A DNA stretch of 64,000 nucleotides from CAYRHJ01 sp964424105 (GTDB taxonomy: Bacteria > Planctomycetota > Phycisphaerae > UBA1845): contig CAYRHJ010000038.1 of NCBI GenBank assembly GCA_964424105.1, forward strand, positions 62,001 to 126,000, given 5' to 3'. The notes beneath the pieces are model-generated. The model saw nothing but the letters and a program-made list of their open reading frames with translations. It was not told the DNA's origin and made no database searches. Both the position numbers and the translations under genes were made by a program. Below, one piece after another: positions 43,289-52,076 of the stretch (positions are counted from its first letter, which is position 1; each line of letters starts with the position of its first letter).

Positions 43289-45790
43289 TCATTTGGGGTA
43301 TGCGTCACTCCGCGAAGTCACGTCGTGCAGGTAGCGGTGGAGACTTTCGCACGGGGCGGGCTGCTGGGAAATTTCCAGCGAACGCTTCAGGGCTTGTAGT
43401 GCGTCAGACGTGCTTTCTGAAAGTTCGAAAATCTTCGCCTTCTGTTCCCAGGCTTGGGCCTCCATTCGCCTGTTGCCATGTCGATGGGTCACATCGATGC
43501 GATGGTCGACCGTGGCCATGGCCTCCGCCAATCGCTGCTGTTGAATATACATGTCGGCCATGTATTCATGCACGAGCGCCAGTCCGTTCCAAAAACCGGT
43601 GGACTCCAGCGTCCCCAAGGCCGAATGAAACCAGATTTCCGCCTGCTCCAATCGATCCAACTTTGTCGCACATCGACCCAGATTCATCTGCGAGACGCCG
43701 ACCATGACTCGATCGGCGACCTCTTCCGCCAGATGTAACGCCCGCTCATGGTACTCCATCGCTTCGACAAATCGCCCCTGTTTGAACAAGACCGAACCCA
43801 TGCCGTTGTAGGGCCAAACCATCGCCACCAGGTTGGCTTGCGCTTTGCAAATGGAGATGGCCTTTTCAAACGCACCCTCGGCGTCGCTCAATCGACCCAA
43901 GCGCATCAGCACCATCCCCAGGTTGCCGTATAATTTCGCGGCTTCGTCGGGCGGTTGAATTTTTTCGGCCCACGATGCGGCGCGTTCCAGGAATCCGTAG
44001 GCGACGGCATACTCGCCCATGTAGTAATATGTGGCCCCGAGATTGCTCAGCGACGCAGCCTGTTCACCGGTGTTGCCATGTTGGCGGGCGAGCCGTTCCT
44101 GCTTCTCATGATACTCAACGGCACGATCATACTCGCCTTTGCGTGCAAAGCAGGCTCCGATCAGGCTCAGCGGCTCGCCGTACTCGCTATCGCGTTCAAA
44201 CGCTTCATGCGCGAACCGAATCGCCATTTCATAATCACCGTCGGAAAAGGCTCTCAAGCCCCGGACATACTTCTCGTGGGCCACGAGATTGGCGGGCCTA
44301 GCCGCTCGATCTTCACGCACGTCAGATTGCAAGACCGATTGCAGGGACCGAATGACCGCTTCGGCCAGCTCGTCTTCCAATTGAAACAGGGCCTCGACCT
44401 TTCCGGACACGGCACCGGCAAACTGACTCTCGCCTTTGTCTCGCCATAACACGGACCCCATCAGTCGCAGGTCGTCGCCTTGTCGCTGAAAACTGCCCGT
44501 GACAACATGCGTCAGACCCAGGACGCGAGTCGCTTCCAGCAGTTGCGCGCGGGAGGTGTCCTCTTGATGGGGGGTGCTTGATTCGATTTGGCGCTGCATG
44601 ATCTTCGCCAGCACCGCGCGATCGCCGACCCGAGCGTTTTGCAATTCCATCAGCCGGCTGGTTAGACACTCGGCGATGGCGTCGCCGATCCAATCGTCGT
44701 CCGTCCGCCGTGAAAGATTGCGAAAGGACATGACGACGATTCCCACCGCCGGCTGATGGTGTATCTGTTGTGGCCGAGGAACAACGCTCCTGTTTTGTTC
44801 AAGAAGGTCCAGCAGGTCGCGAGCGCGGGCGAAGCGGTGCTCCCGGCGTTTGGCGAGGCAATGTTCAATACACTCCCGCAGCCACACGGGTGCCTCGGCG
44901 ACGACGTCTTCCGGCCAAGTCACCGCCGCTTCGCGATGATTCTGGGCCAGTTCGTCGATGCCTCGCCCTTCGAAAGGCGGTTTGCCGACCAGCAATTGAT
45001 ACAGCGTGGCGCCCAGCGCATAGATGTCCGCGCGATGATCCAGTGATTCCGAAGCTTCGAACTGTTCCGGCGGCATGTACAGCGGTGTGCCAAGGACCTG
45101 GCCGGCCCAAGTCACGGTGTGCGCGTCCTCCTGCGTCGGCATCTTCACCAAGCCCAGGTCCATGATCTTGGCTACACCCTGGTAGGAGAGCATGATGTTG
45201 CTGGGCTTGATGTCACGGTGGATTAGATCCGCATCGTGTATGGCTGATAACCCGGCGGACACTTGTTTTCCAATATTAGCGACCTGTTCCCATCTGAAAC
45301 GGCGTACGTGCTCCAGCAAACGACGCAGATTATCGCCTTCGATGTACTCCATGACGAAGTACCATGCCTTATCCAGGCAATCACAATCGTAGACGCGGGC
45401 CACGTTGGCGTGATTCACGAGGACACCCGATTGAGCTTCGTTTTGCAGTCGCTGATTGGCCACCTCCGTCCAGTGGTCGTCTTGCGTTGCCACCAGCTTG
45501 ATCACGCATCGTTGGTTGAGGTGGCGGTGCTGGGCCAGTAGGATTCTGCCTTGCGCCCCGCCGGGCAAAGCGCGAATGACACGATAGCGGTCGGTTCGGA
45601 TGGGACCCCACTTCTCGGTCCAGGTTTCGTCGTCCGGGCAGGAAAAACTCGATTCGTGGTCGGAAGGACGTGGATAATGGAATCCGCAATCTCGACAAAC
45701 GGCGTAAATACTGACCGATTCCGATGAACTGTCGGAAGCGTGTCCGCAGTTTGGGCAACACCAGTCCGTTGACGCAGCTCTGACGATCAA
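43289..45790 (-). CDS. Ser/Thr protein kinase with zinc ribbon, TolB-like domain and TPRs
   Basis: This 833-aa protein has an N-terminal zinc ribbon with two CxxC pairs (CPNCGH at 12-17, CRDCGF at 32-37). The kinase domain runs from ~65 to 330: Lys98 in CVIKLV, HRDIKPSN from 191, DLG at 211-213 (in place of DFG) and PPEQ in place of APE. The P-loop is PGGAQG. A TolB-like/adenylate-cyclase-associated module (GIVVMSFRNLS, from ~350) and about seven TPRs (from ~505) follow. No membrane helix is seen, so it is probably a cytoplasmic signalling hub. It begins with TTG. Partners unknown. Confidence 0.88.
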   Translation of the reverse strand: MIVRAASTDWCCPNCGHASDSSSESVSIYAVCRDCGFHYPRPSDHESSFSCPDDETWTEKWGPIRTDRYRVIRALPGGAQGRILLAQHRHLNQRCVIKLVATQDDHWTEVANQRLQNEAQSGVLVNHANVARVYDCDCLDKAWYFVMEYIEGDNLRRLLEHVRRFRWEQVANIGKQVSAGLSAIHDADLIHRDIKPSNIMLSYQGVAKIMDLGLVKMPTQEDAHTVTWAGQVLGTPLYMPPEQFEASESLDHRADIYALGATLYQLLVGKPPFEGRGIDELAQNHREAAVTWPEDVVAEAPVWLRECIEHCLAKRREHRFARARDLLDLLEQNRSVVPRPQQIHHQPAVGIVVMSFRNLSRRTDDDWIGDAIAECLTSRLMELQNARVGDRAVLAKIMQRQIESSTPHQEDTSRAQLLEATRVLGLTHVVTGSFQRQGDDLRLMGSVLWRDKGESQFAGAVSGKVEALFQLEDELAEAVIRSLQSVLQSDVREDRAARPANLVAHEKYVRGLRAFSDGDYEMAIRFAHEAFERDSEYGEPLSLIGACFARKGEYDRAVEYHEKQERLARQHGNTGEQAASLSNLGATYYYMGEYAVAYGFLERAASWAEKIQPPDEAAKLYGNLGMVLMRLGRLSDAEGAFEKAISICKAQANLVAMVWPYNGMGSVLFKQGRFVEAMEYHERALHLAEEVADRVMVGVSQMNLGRCATKLDRLEQAEIWFHSALGTLESTGFWNGLALVHEYMADMYIQQQRLAEAMATVDHRIDVTHRHGNRRMEAQAWEQKAKIFELSESTSDALQALKRSLEISQQPAPCESLHRYLHDVTSRSDAYPK

Positions 45791-46427
45791 TGAATTGTGC
45801 CTCGCGCGAAGACCCAGCCAGCAGGCCGTCGCGCTTCTTGAGCCAAGGGTCGCCTAGAATTGACTTTCGCCCCAATCACCTGATAGCCGGTTGGCCACGG
45901 TGGACGTCGCTCGCGTTCACGTGTCAAATCGTCGGACACCGCATCGCTTTGCGGGTCAGCGTGTCATTCTGCTAGTTTATCACGGATTGATGCCCGTGCA
46001 AAGCAAAATTCGTCGATGCAACAGGTTACGTCGATTCCACGAATTGCCTATGTTGCCGTGCCTTCCAGAATCACCGGGTCATCAGGACCTTGGCCCGCCT
46101 GGTCAATTTCGCATTCGATCGGCGGTTCATATCGATCGCAACGGCGCTCAATTACACGGCGGGGCTTTCAATTGCTCCGTTTCTGGCGGACGGTCAGATT
46201 CGATTCCAGCGATCAACGGTGCGAAAATGAACCGGACGTCGCCATCCCAGCCTCGAAGTCAGGGCTTGCCAGTAAATGGTAGAACTTGCACTTACATTTA
46301 AGATATTGATTGCGTCGTTTGGGATGATTTGGTATTTTGCCCAATCTACAGGAATCGACCGTCAATCGGAATCCCTTAACGCCATCGGACGGCGTCGAAA
46401 TGGGCAAACAGGGAGGTTTCAGGCCTA
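45791..46427. other. Spacer upstream of smc and the kinase gene
   Basis: The two flanking genes diverge. No coding sequence is convincing; the plus frame 45891-46301 has no ribosome site and no recognisable product. A GGGAGG site at 46409-46414 precedes the smc start. Confidence 0.45.
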
Positions 46428-49400
46428 ATGTACCTTAAACAAATCACACTAGCCGGTTTCAAGAGCTTCCCCGATCGAGTCGTTTTTGATTTTTCGCCCG
46501 GAGTGACCTGCGTGGTGGGCCCCAACGGTTGCGGCAAGAGCAACCTGGTGGATGCGTTCAAGTGGGTTCTGGGAGAGCAGTCGGCGAGATTGCTTCGTGG
46601 CCGGCAAATGGTGGACATGATTTTTAACGGATCCGAATCTCGCCGGGCGAGCGGGATGGCCCAGGTGGATTTGGTGTTTGATAACACTCGGCGGATGCTG
46701 CCCGCGGAGCACGACGAGATCCGCATCACGCGCAAGCTCTATCGCTCGGGCGAGAGCGAATACTCGATCAACAACGAGGTGACTCGGCTGAAAGACATTC
46801 GCGACCTGTTTATGGATACCGGCATCGGGGCGGACAGCTACTCCATCATCGAACAAGGACGGGTCAGCCGTTTGCTGGACGCGACGACGCATGAACGGCG
46901 ATCCATCTTCGAGGAGGCGGCGGGGATAGGGCGGTACAAGATTCGAAAACAAGAGGCTGAGAGGAAGCTGGAGCGGACGCAGCAGAATCTGCTTCGCATC
47001 GATGACATCGTGGAAGAGGTTCAGCGCCGCCTGCGGAGCGTCAAGCTGCAAGCGGGCAAAGCGCGGAGCTTTCAGGAATATGACGGCCGGTTGAAGGCGT
47101 TGAGGGCGAGTTTTTCGCTGGGCGAGTATCGGCGTCTGACCGAGACGATTGCACGGATTGCGGGAGAAGCGGACGCCACGTCCGACCGATCGACGTCGCT
47201 GCGAACGAGCATCGATCGAACGGAGATGGAGTCGGCCAAGTTGGCGGACACCGTGAATCGATTGACCGAGAATTTGTCGGAGGCGGAGCGAGAATACCTG
47301 AGCACGCGTTCGGAAGCGGCCACACAGGAGGAGCGAATCGAATCTGCCGCGCGCCGGATCGAGGAGCAGCGTCAACAGTTGGAGCGCGTCGAGCAGAGAA
47401 TCGTTCAGATCCGCGCTCAGCAGGAGACGCAGGAGAGCCGGTTGGGTGAGGCGAAGCGGACGGCGGACAACCTTCAACAGGAAACGCGAGATAGTGAGTC
47501 GCGCGTCGCGGGTCTGGTAGAAGAAGATGGCGTGATGGCTCGCCGGCAGAACGAGGCGGAGAGCGGTCTGGAAGATGAGAAGGCGGGCGTTCTGGAATTG
47601 ATGCGACGATCGGTCCAACTCAAGAACGAAATCGCCAGTCTCGACGCCCATCGTCAAAAGCTGGAGCAGGAACACGAACGACTGGGCCATCGAGACGCGG
47701 CCATCCGCGCCGAGTTAGAGGATTATGTTGGCCAGCAGGTGTCCCTGGAGACAAGAGGAGCCGAGATCGACTCCCTGATCGCGGCGCAAGGCGCTTGTCT
47801 CGTCCAGAAGCGCGAGGAGGCAGGAGCGCTGGCTACCACGCGGCAGGAATTGATTGACGCACTGGCGGAGGCCAAGGAAGAGCGCAGCGGATTGCGTTCC
47901 GGGCTGCGGATGCTGGATGAGTTGCAGAAGAAGCTGGAAGGGGTTGCGGACGGCGTCAAGTCGTTGCTTTCACAAAAGGAAGCTCGCCCGGACGATGACG
48001 TGCTTCGCGGCGTGCGGGGCATGGTCGGCGAGCAATTCGACGCTGATGTGGTCTATGCGCGGGTCATCGAAGCCGCCATCGGCGAACTCGATCAGTATCT
48101 GGTTATTTCGGACAGCGCAGGTTTCTTGACCCGGCGCGATCTGCTGGACGCGTTGCCCGGCCGATTGAACGCCGTCTGCCTCGATCGAATTCCGCCCGTG
48201 ATCAATGAGCCGCAGACGGAGGACATTGAGGGATTTGTGGCCCAGGCGGCTGACTTGGTTCGTTGCGAAGAGGGGTTTGAGCGACTCGCTCGACACCTGT
48301 TGGGCAAGACGGTCGTCGTCGAGACGCTGGAACACGCGTTGCGTGCGGCGAAGGACGACACACAGCAGCGACGTTTCGTGACGTTGGCGGGCGAGGTGGT
48401 CGAGCCGCAGGGGGCAGTGTCCGTCGGTCCGCCGACGAGCCGGGCGGGCTTGATCGCCCGTAAGAGTGAGCGACGCAAGCTGGTTGATGAGCTTGCGGTC
48501 AATGAAGAGAGAATAACGACGCTGGGCGAACGCCTCGATCGGACGGCGGCTGAAGCCAGCCATTTGGAGACGATTCAGAGCGAGCTGCGGGGTGCGCTGG
48601 ATGAGGCGAAGAATGCCAAAGTCGACGCGCAAACCAGCCTGGAGCGGGTCAACGAAGCCGTGCGGCGACTGTCACAGGAACAGCCATTGATCGCCGGCGA
48701 GGTGACCATGGTCGTGCAGCAGATCGCCGAATCCAAGGTGCGGGCCAACGTCAGCTCGCAAACGATGATCCGCCTGGAGGAGGAAAGCAGTGAGCGGCAG
48801 CGGCGGATCGTCGAGCAGGAGGAACTGATCGAGAGCGTGCGGGAAAATCGCGAACGGGCACGCTATGCACTGACGGAATTGCAGGTCACGCTCGGAAAGC
48901 TGTCCGAAAAACGGGCAGCCACCGCGGAAACCATTCATTTGCTACGACAGGCGATACAAGAATCGCAGGATGCGCTGGAGCGCGCGGGCGGCGAGCGATT
49001 GGAAGCGGTTTCGCGAATCGAGTCGTCCGAACGGGCCATTGAAGAAGGCCGGGCCCGCCTGCAAGTTCTGGGGACACAGGCGGAGCGTCTGGAAGGGACG
49101 GCGGTGCAATTGCGCCGCCGACGTGAAGAAGTGCGCATGGAAGCGGAGAAGTTGTCGGCATTGTTGAAGACAAGCCGTTCGCAATTGGAGCAGATCGAGG
49201 CGCGCCTGCACGAACTGGAATTGGAAAAACAGCGGTCGGTGGTGCATCGAGACGATCTGAAGGAGCGGGTTGCGGAGGAATTGCAGATCAATCTTGAGGA
49301 GATGTGCGCGACGGCGGAACAGGTCGATATCGATTTTCAGGCCGTCGAGGCGGAGATCACCGAACTGCGCCAGAAAATCCAACGTCTGGGAAACGTGAAC

Positions 49401-50012
49401 CTCGACGCGATTGACGAACTGGCGGAGCTGGAGGAGCGCGACCAATTCCTGACGACCCAGCGTCAAGACCTGGAAGACTCGCGGCGGCAGCTCGAAGGAT
49501 TGATCGCCAAGCTCGATGCCGAGTCGTTGGAGCGATTCAATCGGGCATTCGAAGCCATACGCGAGCATTTCCGGGAGCTGTTCCGCAAACTGTTCGGCGG
49601 GGGCAAGGCTGACATCATTCTGGAAGACCCGAACGATCCGCTGGGATGCGGGATCGACATATTGGCCAAGCCGCCGGGCAAGGAGCTGCAACGCATCAGT
49701 CTGATGTCGGGCGGGGAAAAGACCATGACAGCCATCGCCCTGGTGATGAGCATTTTCCGCGCTCAACCGTCACCGTTTGCGTTCCTGGATGAGGTGGACG
49801 CGGCGTTGGATGAAGCCAACAACGTGCGTTTCAATAACATCATCAAGGAATTTCTGGACAAATCGCAGTTCATTGTTGTCACCCATTCCAAACGAACGAT
49901 GAGCATCGCGGACCAGCTATACGGCATCACCATGCAGGAGCCGGGCATTTCGGCGCGGGTCAGCGTGCGATTCGAGCGCGAGAACGAGCGCGAGACATCA
50001 GCCGTCGCCTAG
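46428..50012 (+). CDS. smc: Chromosome segregation protein SMC
   Basis: This 1194-aa protein is a full-length SMC ATPase that organises and segregates chromosomes with ScpA and ScpB. Walker A is GPNGCGKSN (about 32-40). Two long coiled coils flank a hinge (about 525-645, GVRGMVGEQFDADVVYARVI). The ABC signature LMSGGEKTM is at ~1092 and Walker B FAFLDEVDAALDEAN near 1117. GGGAGG precedes the ATG. scpA and scpB are not in the window. Confidence 0.96.
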   Translation: MYLKQITLAGFKSFPDRVVFDFSPGVTCVVGPNGCGKSNLVDAFKWVLGEQSARLLRGRQMVDMIFNGSESRRASGMAQVDLVFDNTRRMLPAEHDEIRITRKLYRSGESEYSINNEVTRLKDIRDLFMDTGIGADSYSIIEQGRVSRLLDATTHERRSIFEEAAGIGRYKIRKQEAERKLERTQQNLLRIDDIVEEVQRRLRSVKLQAGKARSFQEYDGRLKALRASFSLGEYRRLTETIARIAGEADATSDRSTSLRTSIDRTEMESAKLADTVNRLTENLSEAEREYLSTRSEAATQEERIESAARRIEEQRQQLERVEQRIVQIRAQQETQESRLGEAKRTADNLQQETRDSESRVAGLVEEDGVMARRQNEAESGLEDEKAGVLELMRRSVQLKNEIASLDAHRQKLEQEHERLGHRDAAIRAELEDYVGQQVSLETRGAEIDSLIAAQGACLVQKREEAGALATTRQELIDALAEAKEERSGLRSGLRMLDELQKKLEGVADGVKSLLSQKEARPDDDVLRGVRGMVGEQFDADVVYARVIEAAIGELDQYLVISDSAGFLTRRDLLDALPGRLNAVCLDRIPPVINEPQTEDIEGFVAQAADLVRCEEGFERLARHLLGKTVVVETLEHALRAAKDDTQQRRFVTLAGEVVEPQGAVSVGPPTSRAGLIARKSERRKLVDELAVNEERITTLGERLDRTAAEASHLETIQSELRGALDEAKNAKVDAQTSLERVNEAVRRLSQEQPLIAGEVTMVVQQIAESKVRANVSSQTMIRLEEESSERQRRIVEQEELIESVRENRERARYALTELQVTLGKLSEKRAATAETIHLLRQAIQESQDALERAGGERLEAVSRIESSERAIEEGRARLQVLGTQAERLEGTAVQLRRRREEVRMEAEKLSALLKTSRSQLEQIEARLHELELEKQRSVVHRDDLKERVAEELQINLEEMCATAEQVDIDFQAVEAEITELRQKIQRLGNVNLDAIDELAELEERDQFLTTQRQDLEDSRRQLEGLIAKLDAESLERFNRAFEAIREHFRELFRKLFGGGKADIILEDPNDPLGCGIDILAKPPGKELQRISLMSGGEKTMTAIALVMSIFRAQPSPFAFLDEVDAALDEANNVRFNNIIKEFLDKSQFIVVTHSKRTMSIADQLYGITMQEPGISARVSVRFERENERETSAVA

Positions 50013-50102
50013 ACCGTTCCGATTGGGAATCCCGGAAAGGCCCGTTCCGCAGATGTGATCGACCGATGCACCACGCTTGTGGGTCATGCGACCGATCGTC
50101 AG

Positions 50103-50633
50103 TTACGGATTCGTTTCGGTGTCAGGATGGCTGCGGAGGGATTGCTGCACTCGCGGTTCGAGAAAATCGAGCGGATGCGTTTCAAGATTGACGTGGATGA
50201 TATCGCTGATATCGATATGTCCCGCGGGGATGATGAGCCGGCCTTGGTAGTCGAATTTCGGATGGTTGGGAGGAAGTAGCGGCTCAATGAACGCGTTGTG
50301 GTCGAATGGAAAGTCCACGATGATCGGTTCATCGAATCGGCCATCCGAGTCCGCATCGGGATCTTGATCGTTCGGGACGCCATCGCCATCCATGTCGTCG
50401 TCCATCTCGTTGGGTAGACCGTCGCCATCGATGTCCTGGTCGGTGCGGAGATCGGGGATGGGCGCAAAACCGGGAATGATGGCGCAGGTCAGTTGGATCG
50501 GCAGGCTTGCAAACATCGCGAGGATCACGAATCGCACGAGGTCGCGTCTGTTCGCAGACGGGCACGCTCGCCGGCTGAACGAGGTCGCGACTGCATTTTG
50601 ACGAATGCCGTTATTATGTTTGCGAGGTGTCAT
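50103..50633 (-). CDS. Exported protein with thrombospondin type 3-like calcium repeats
   Basis: This 176-aa protein has a basic leader and a hydrophobic helix (VRFVILAMFASLPIQLTCA). A short Ca-binding block follows (DIDGDGLPNEMDDDMDGDGV and DPDADSDGRFDEP), then a non-repetitive C-terminus with no motif I know. It starts three bases after the stop of the mono-heme lipoprotein gene on the same strand, so the two are probably one operon. Both border the cytochrome cluster on the opposite strand. Confidence 0.7.
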   Translation of the reverse strand: MTPRKHNNGIRQNAVATSFSRRACPSANRRDLVRFVILAMFASLPIQLTCAIIPGFAPIPDLRTDQDIDGDGLPNEMDDDMDGDGVPNDQDPDADSDGRFDEPIIVDFPFDHNAFIEPLLPPNHPKFDYQGRLIIPAGHIDISDIIHVNLETHPLDFLEPRVQQSLRSHPDTETNP

Positions 50634-50636
50634 GGC

Positions 50637-51137
50637 CTATCCGCCGAGGAAGGCGACCAAGTCAGCCAAATCCTGATCGGTCAGGTCAGGGAATTGGCCG
50701 CCCACGTGATTCGAGTCGCCGACGAGGGTTGCTCGATGCACATCCGCATCCAAGCCACGCAGGTCCGGCGAACCGGGCAGGCAGCCGCCCGACCCGTCAT
50801 CGCAATGACATAGGCCACAGGCGTTGATCATGTAAATCATTTCGCCTTGGCTTGCGCTGCCGACGACGGGTGGCCCCCCATCGTCGATATCCGGTGGTTC
50901 GACTTCGCCGTCGTCATCAGGCGTATCTGTATCGGGTGGATCTTGCGGCAATTCGCCGGCGGCGGGCGGCGAGGTGAAAATGATGGGTAAGTCTGTAATG
51001 AGCTGTGAAAGTAATACGTCCAGCGTCGTTCGGGTTCCAGCCTCGGCGGCCAGGAACAGCGCTTCGTTGATGTTAGTTCCGCAGCCCACCATCGGAAGAA
51101 TGAACAACGCGCTTTTGTAACGGACGTATCCACGCAT
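50637..51137 (-). CDS. Mono-heme c-type cytochrome lipoprotein
   Basis: This 166-aa protein has a lipoprotein signal ending in LPMVGC. A long acidic, Pro-rich linker follows (residues ~60-95), then a small cytochrome c domain whose heme motif is CGLCH in ACGLCHCDDG. A possible axial Met is not obvious; the domain ends LTDQDLADLVAFLGG, the usual last helix of class I cytochromes. ATG 51137 has AAGAGG upstream; the frame is open to GTG 51170. It is probably a periplasmic or outer-membrane electron shuttle and may serve the plus-strand conduit. Confidence 0.78.
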   Translation of the reverse strand: MRGYVRYKSALFILPMVGCGTNINEALFLAAEAGTRTTLDVLLSQLITDLPIIFTSPPAAGELPQDPPDTDTPDDDGEVEPPDIDDGGPPVVGSASQGEMIYMINACGLCHCDDGSGGCLPGSPDLRGLDADVHRATLVGDSNHVGGQFPDLTDQDLADLVAFLGG

Positions 51138-51401
51138 GTGACGATGACCTCTTGTGATGTTTAGCCGCACCGGTCAGATTTTCGAGGATGGTCGTCGCGG
51201 GGTCAAGTGTATTGACGCAGGGTTTTCAACATCCACGAAGAGGCCCATTATTTGCGATTCAAGTGTGATCGTCTCGTGCGGCCCATCGCAAATTATACGA
51301 TTGTTTTGGTGATTTCGCGCTTGCCGGAGGCCGGAGGTTTCGTTTAGCATGCGTGCCGTTCGGGCGATCGAAACGGCGCGGGAATCGGTCGAATCAGAAT
51401 C

Positions 51402-52076
51402 ATGTTGAAGTTCGCACGTAGCCACCCGTATCATCGCGGGCCGCGAAGACAATTGCTCTGCGCAACCATCGCTTGTTGCTTGATGGTTGCTTGCGCGGCT
51501 GACACTCGTCGCCGGGTCATGCATTTTTTCTTCGAATACCCGGATGCGCCAAGTGTGGATTCTTCGAAGCCGGCCGAACCGGGCCTGACGACGTCCGCGA
51601 ATCGATCCGCGGATGACAGACGCCGATCGCTCCGCGTCATGTCTCAGCACCCGCCGTTTACGATGCGACAATGCGAGAGCTGTCACGCACCGGAATTGGG
51701 ACAACGGCTGCATGACGATTTTCCGTCGCTTTGCCGTGACTGCCACGAAACCCATTTCGAAGAAAGACGCTACGTGCATGGACCGGTGGCGTCTGGTGAC
51801 TGCCTTTTTTGCCACACCATGCATGTGTCTACCGAAAAAGCGCTGCTGACCCAGCCGCAGGCGGTTCTGTGCACGTCGTGTCACCCGGCCCAATGGGACG
51901 ACGGTGCGCCCGCGCCCTATCACGACGGCATCGAACGACTGGCATGCACAGACTGCCACGAAGCCCACTTTGCGGACAATCCCAAATTGATGAAGCCAGA
52001 CCGCGTTCGTCTCGGATCCATGCTTCAAAGCCTGTCGGACGATAACGGATCAGGTAAACCGAGTGACCCACCATGA
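51402..52076 (+). CDS. Penta-heme cytochrome c lipoprotein
   Basis: This 224-aa protein has a lipobox near LMVACA, a poorly conserved ~60-residue linker and five CxxCH sites (CESCH, CRDCH, CLFCH, CTSCH, CTDCH) in the second half. Extra His residues between sites (ETHFEERRYVHG, TMHVST, EAHFADN) are suited to bis-His ligation. This heme spacing is like doubled-CxxCH/NapC-type modules. The stop overlaps the start of the barrel gene, so it is translationally coupled to it. It is the first plus-strand gene of the cluster. Confidence 0.87.
   Translation: MLKFARSHPYHRGPRRQLLCATIACCLMVACAADTRRRVMHFFFEYPDAPSVDSSKPAEPGLTTSANRSADDRRRSLRVMSQHPPFTMRQCESCHAPELGQRLHDDFPSLCRDCHETHFEERRYVHGPVASGDCLFCHTMHVSTEKALLTQPQAVLCTSCHPAQWDDGAPAPYHDGIERLACTDCHEAHFADNPKLMKPDRVRLGSMLQSLSDDNGSGKPSDPP

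Noticed and set aside
45891..46301. 136-aa plus-strand frame before smc
   Set aside because: No ribosome site, basic mixed composition, overlaps the likely promoter region.
46449..47690. 413-aa minus-strand frame
   Set aside because: Shadow of smc; Leu/Arg-rich with no motif.
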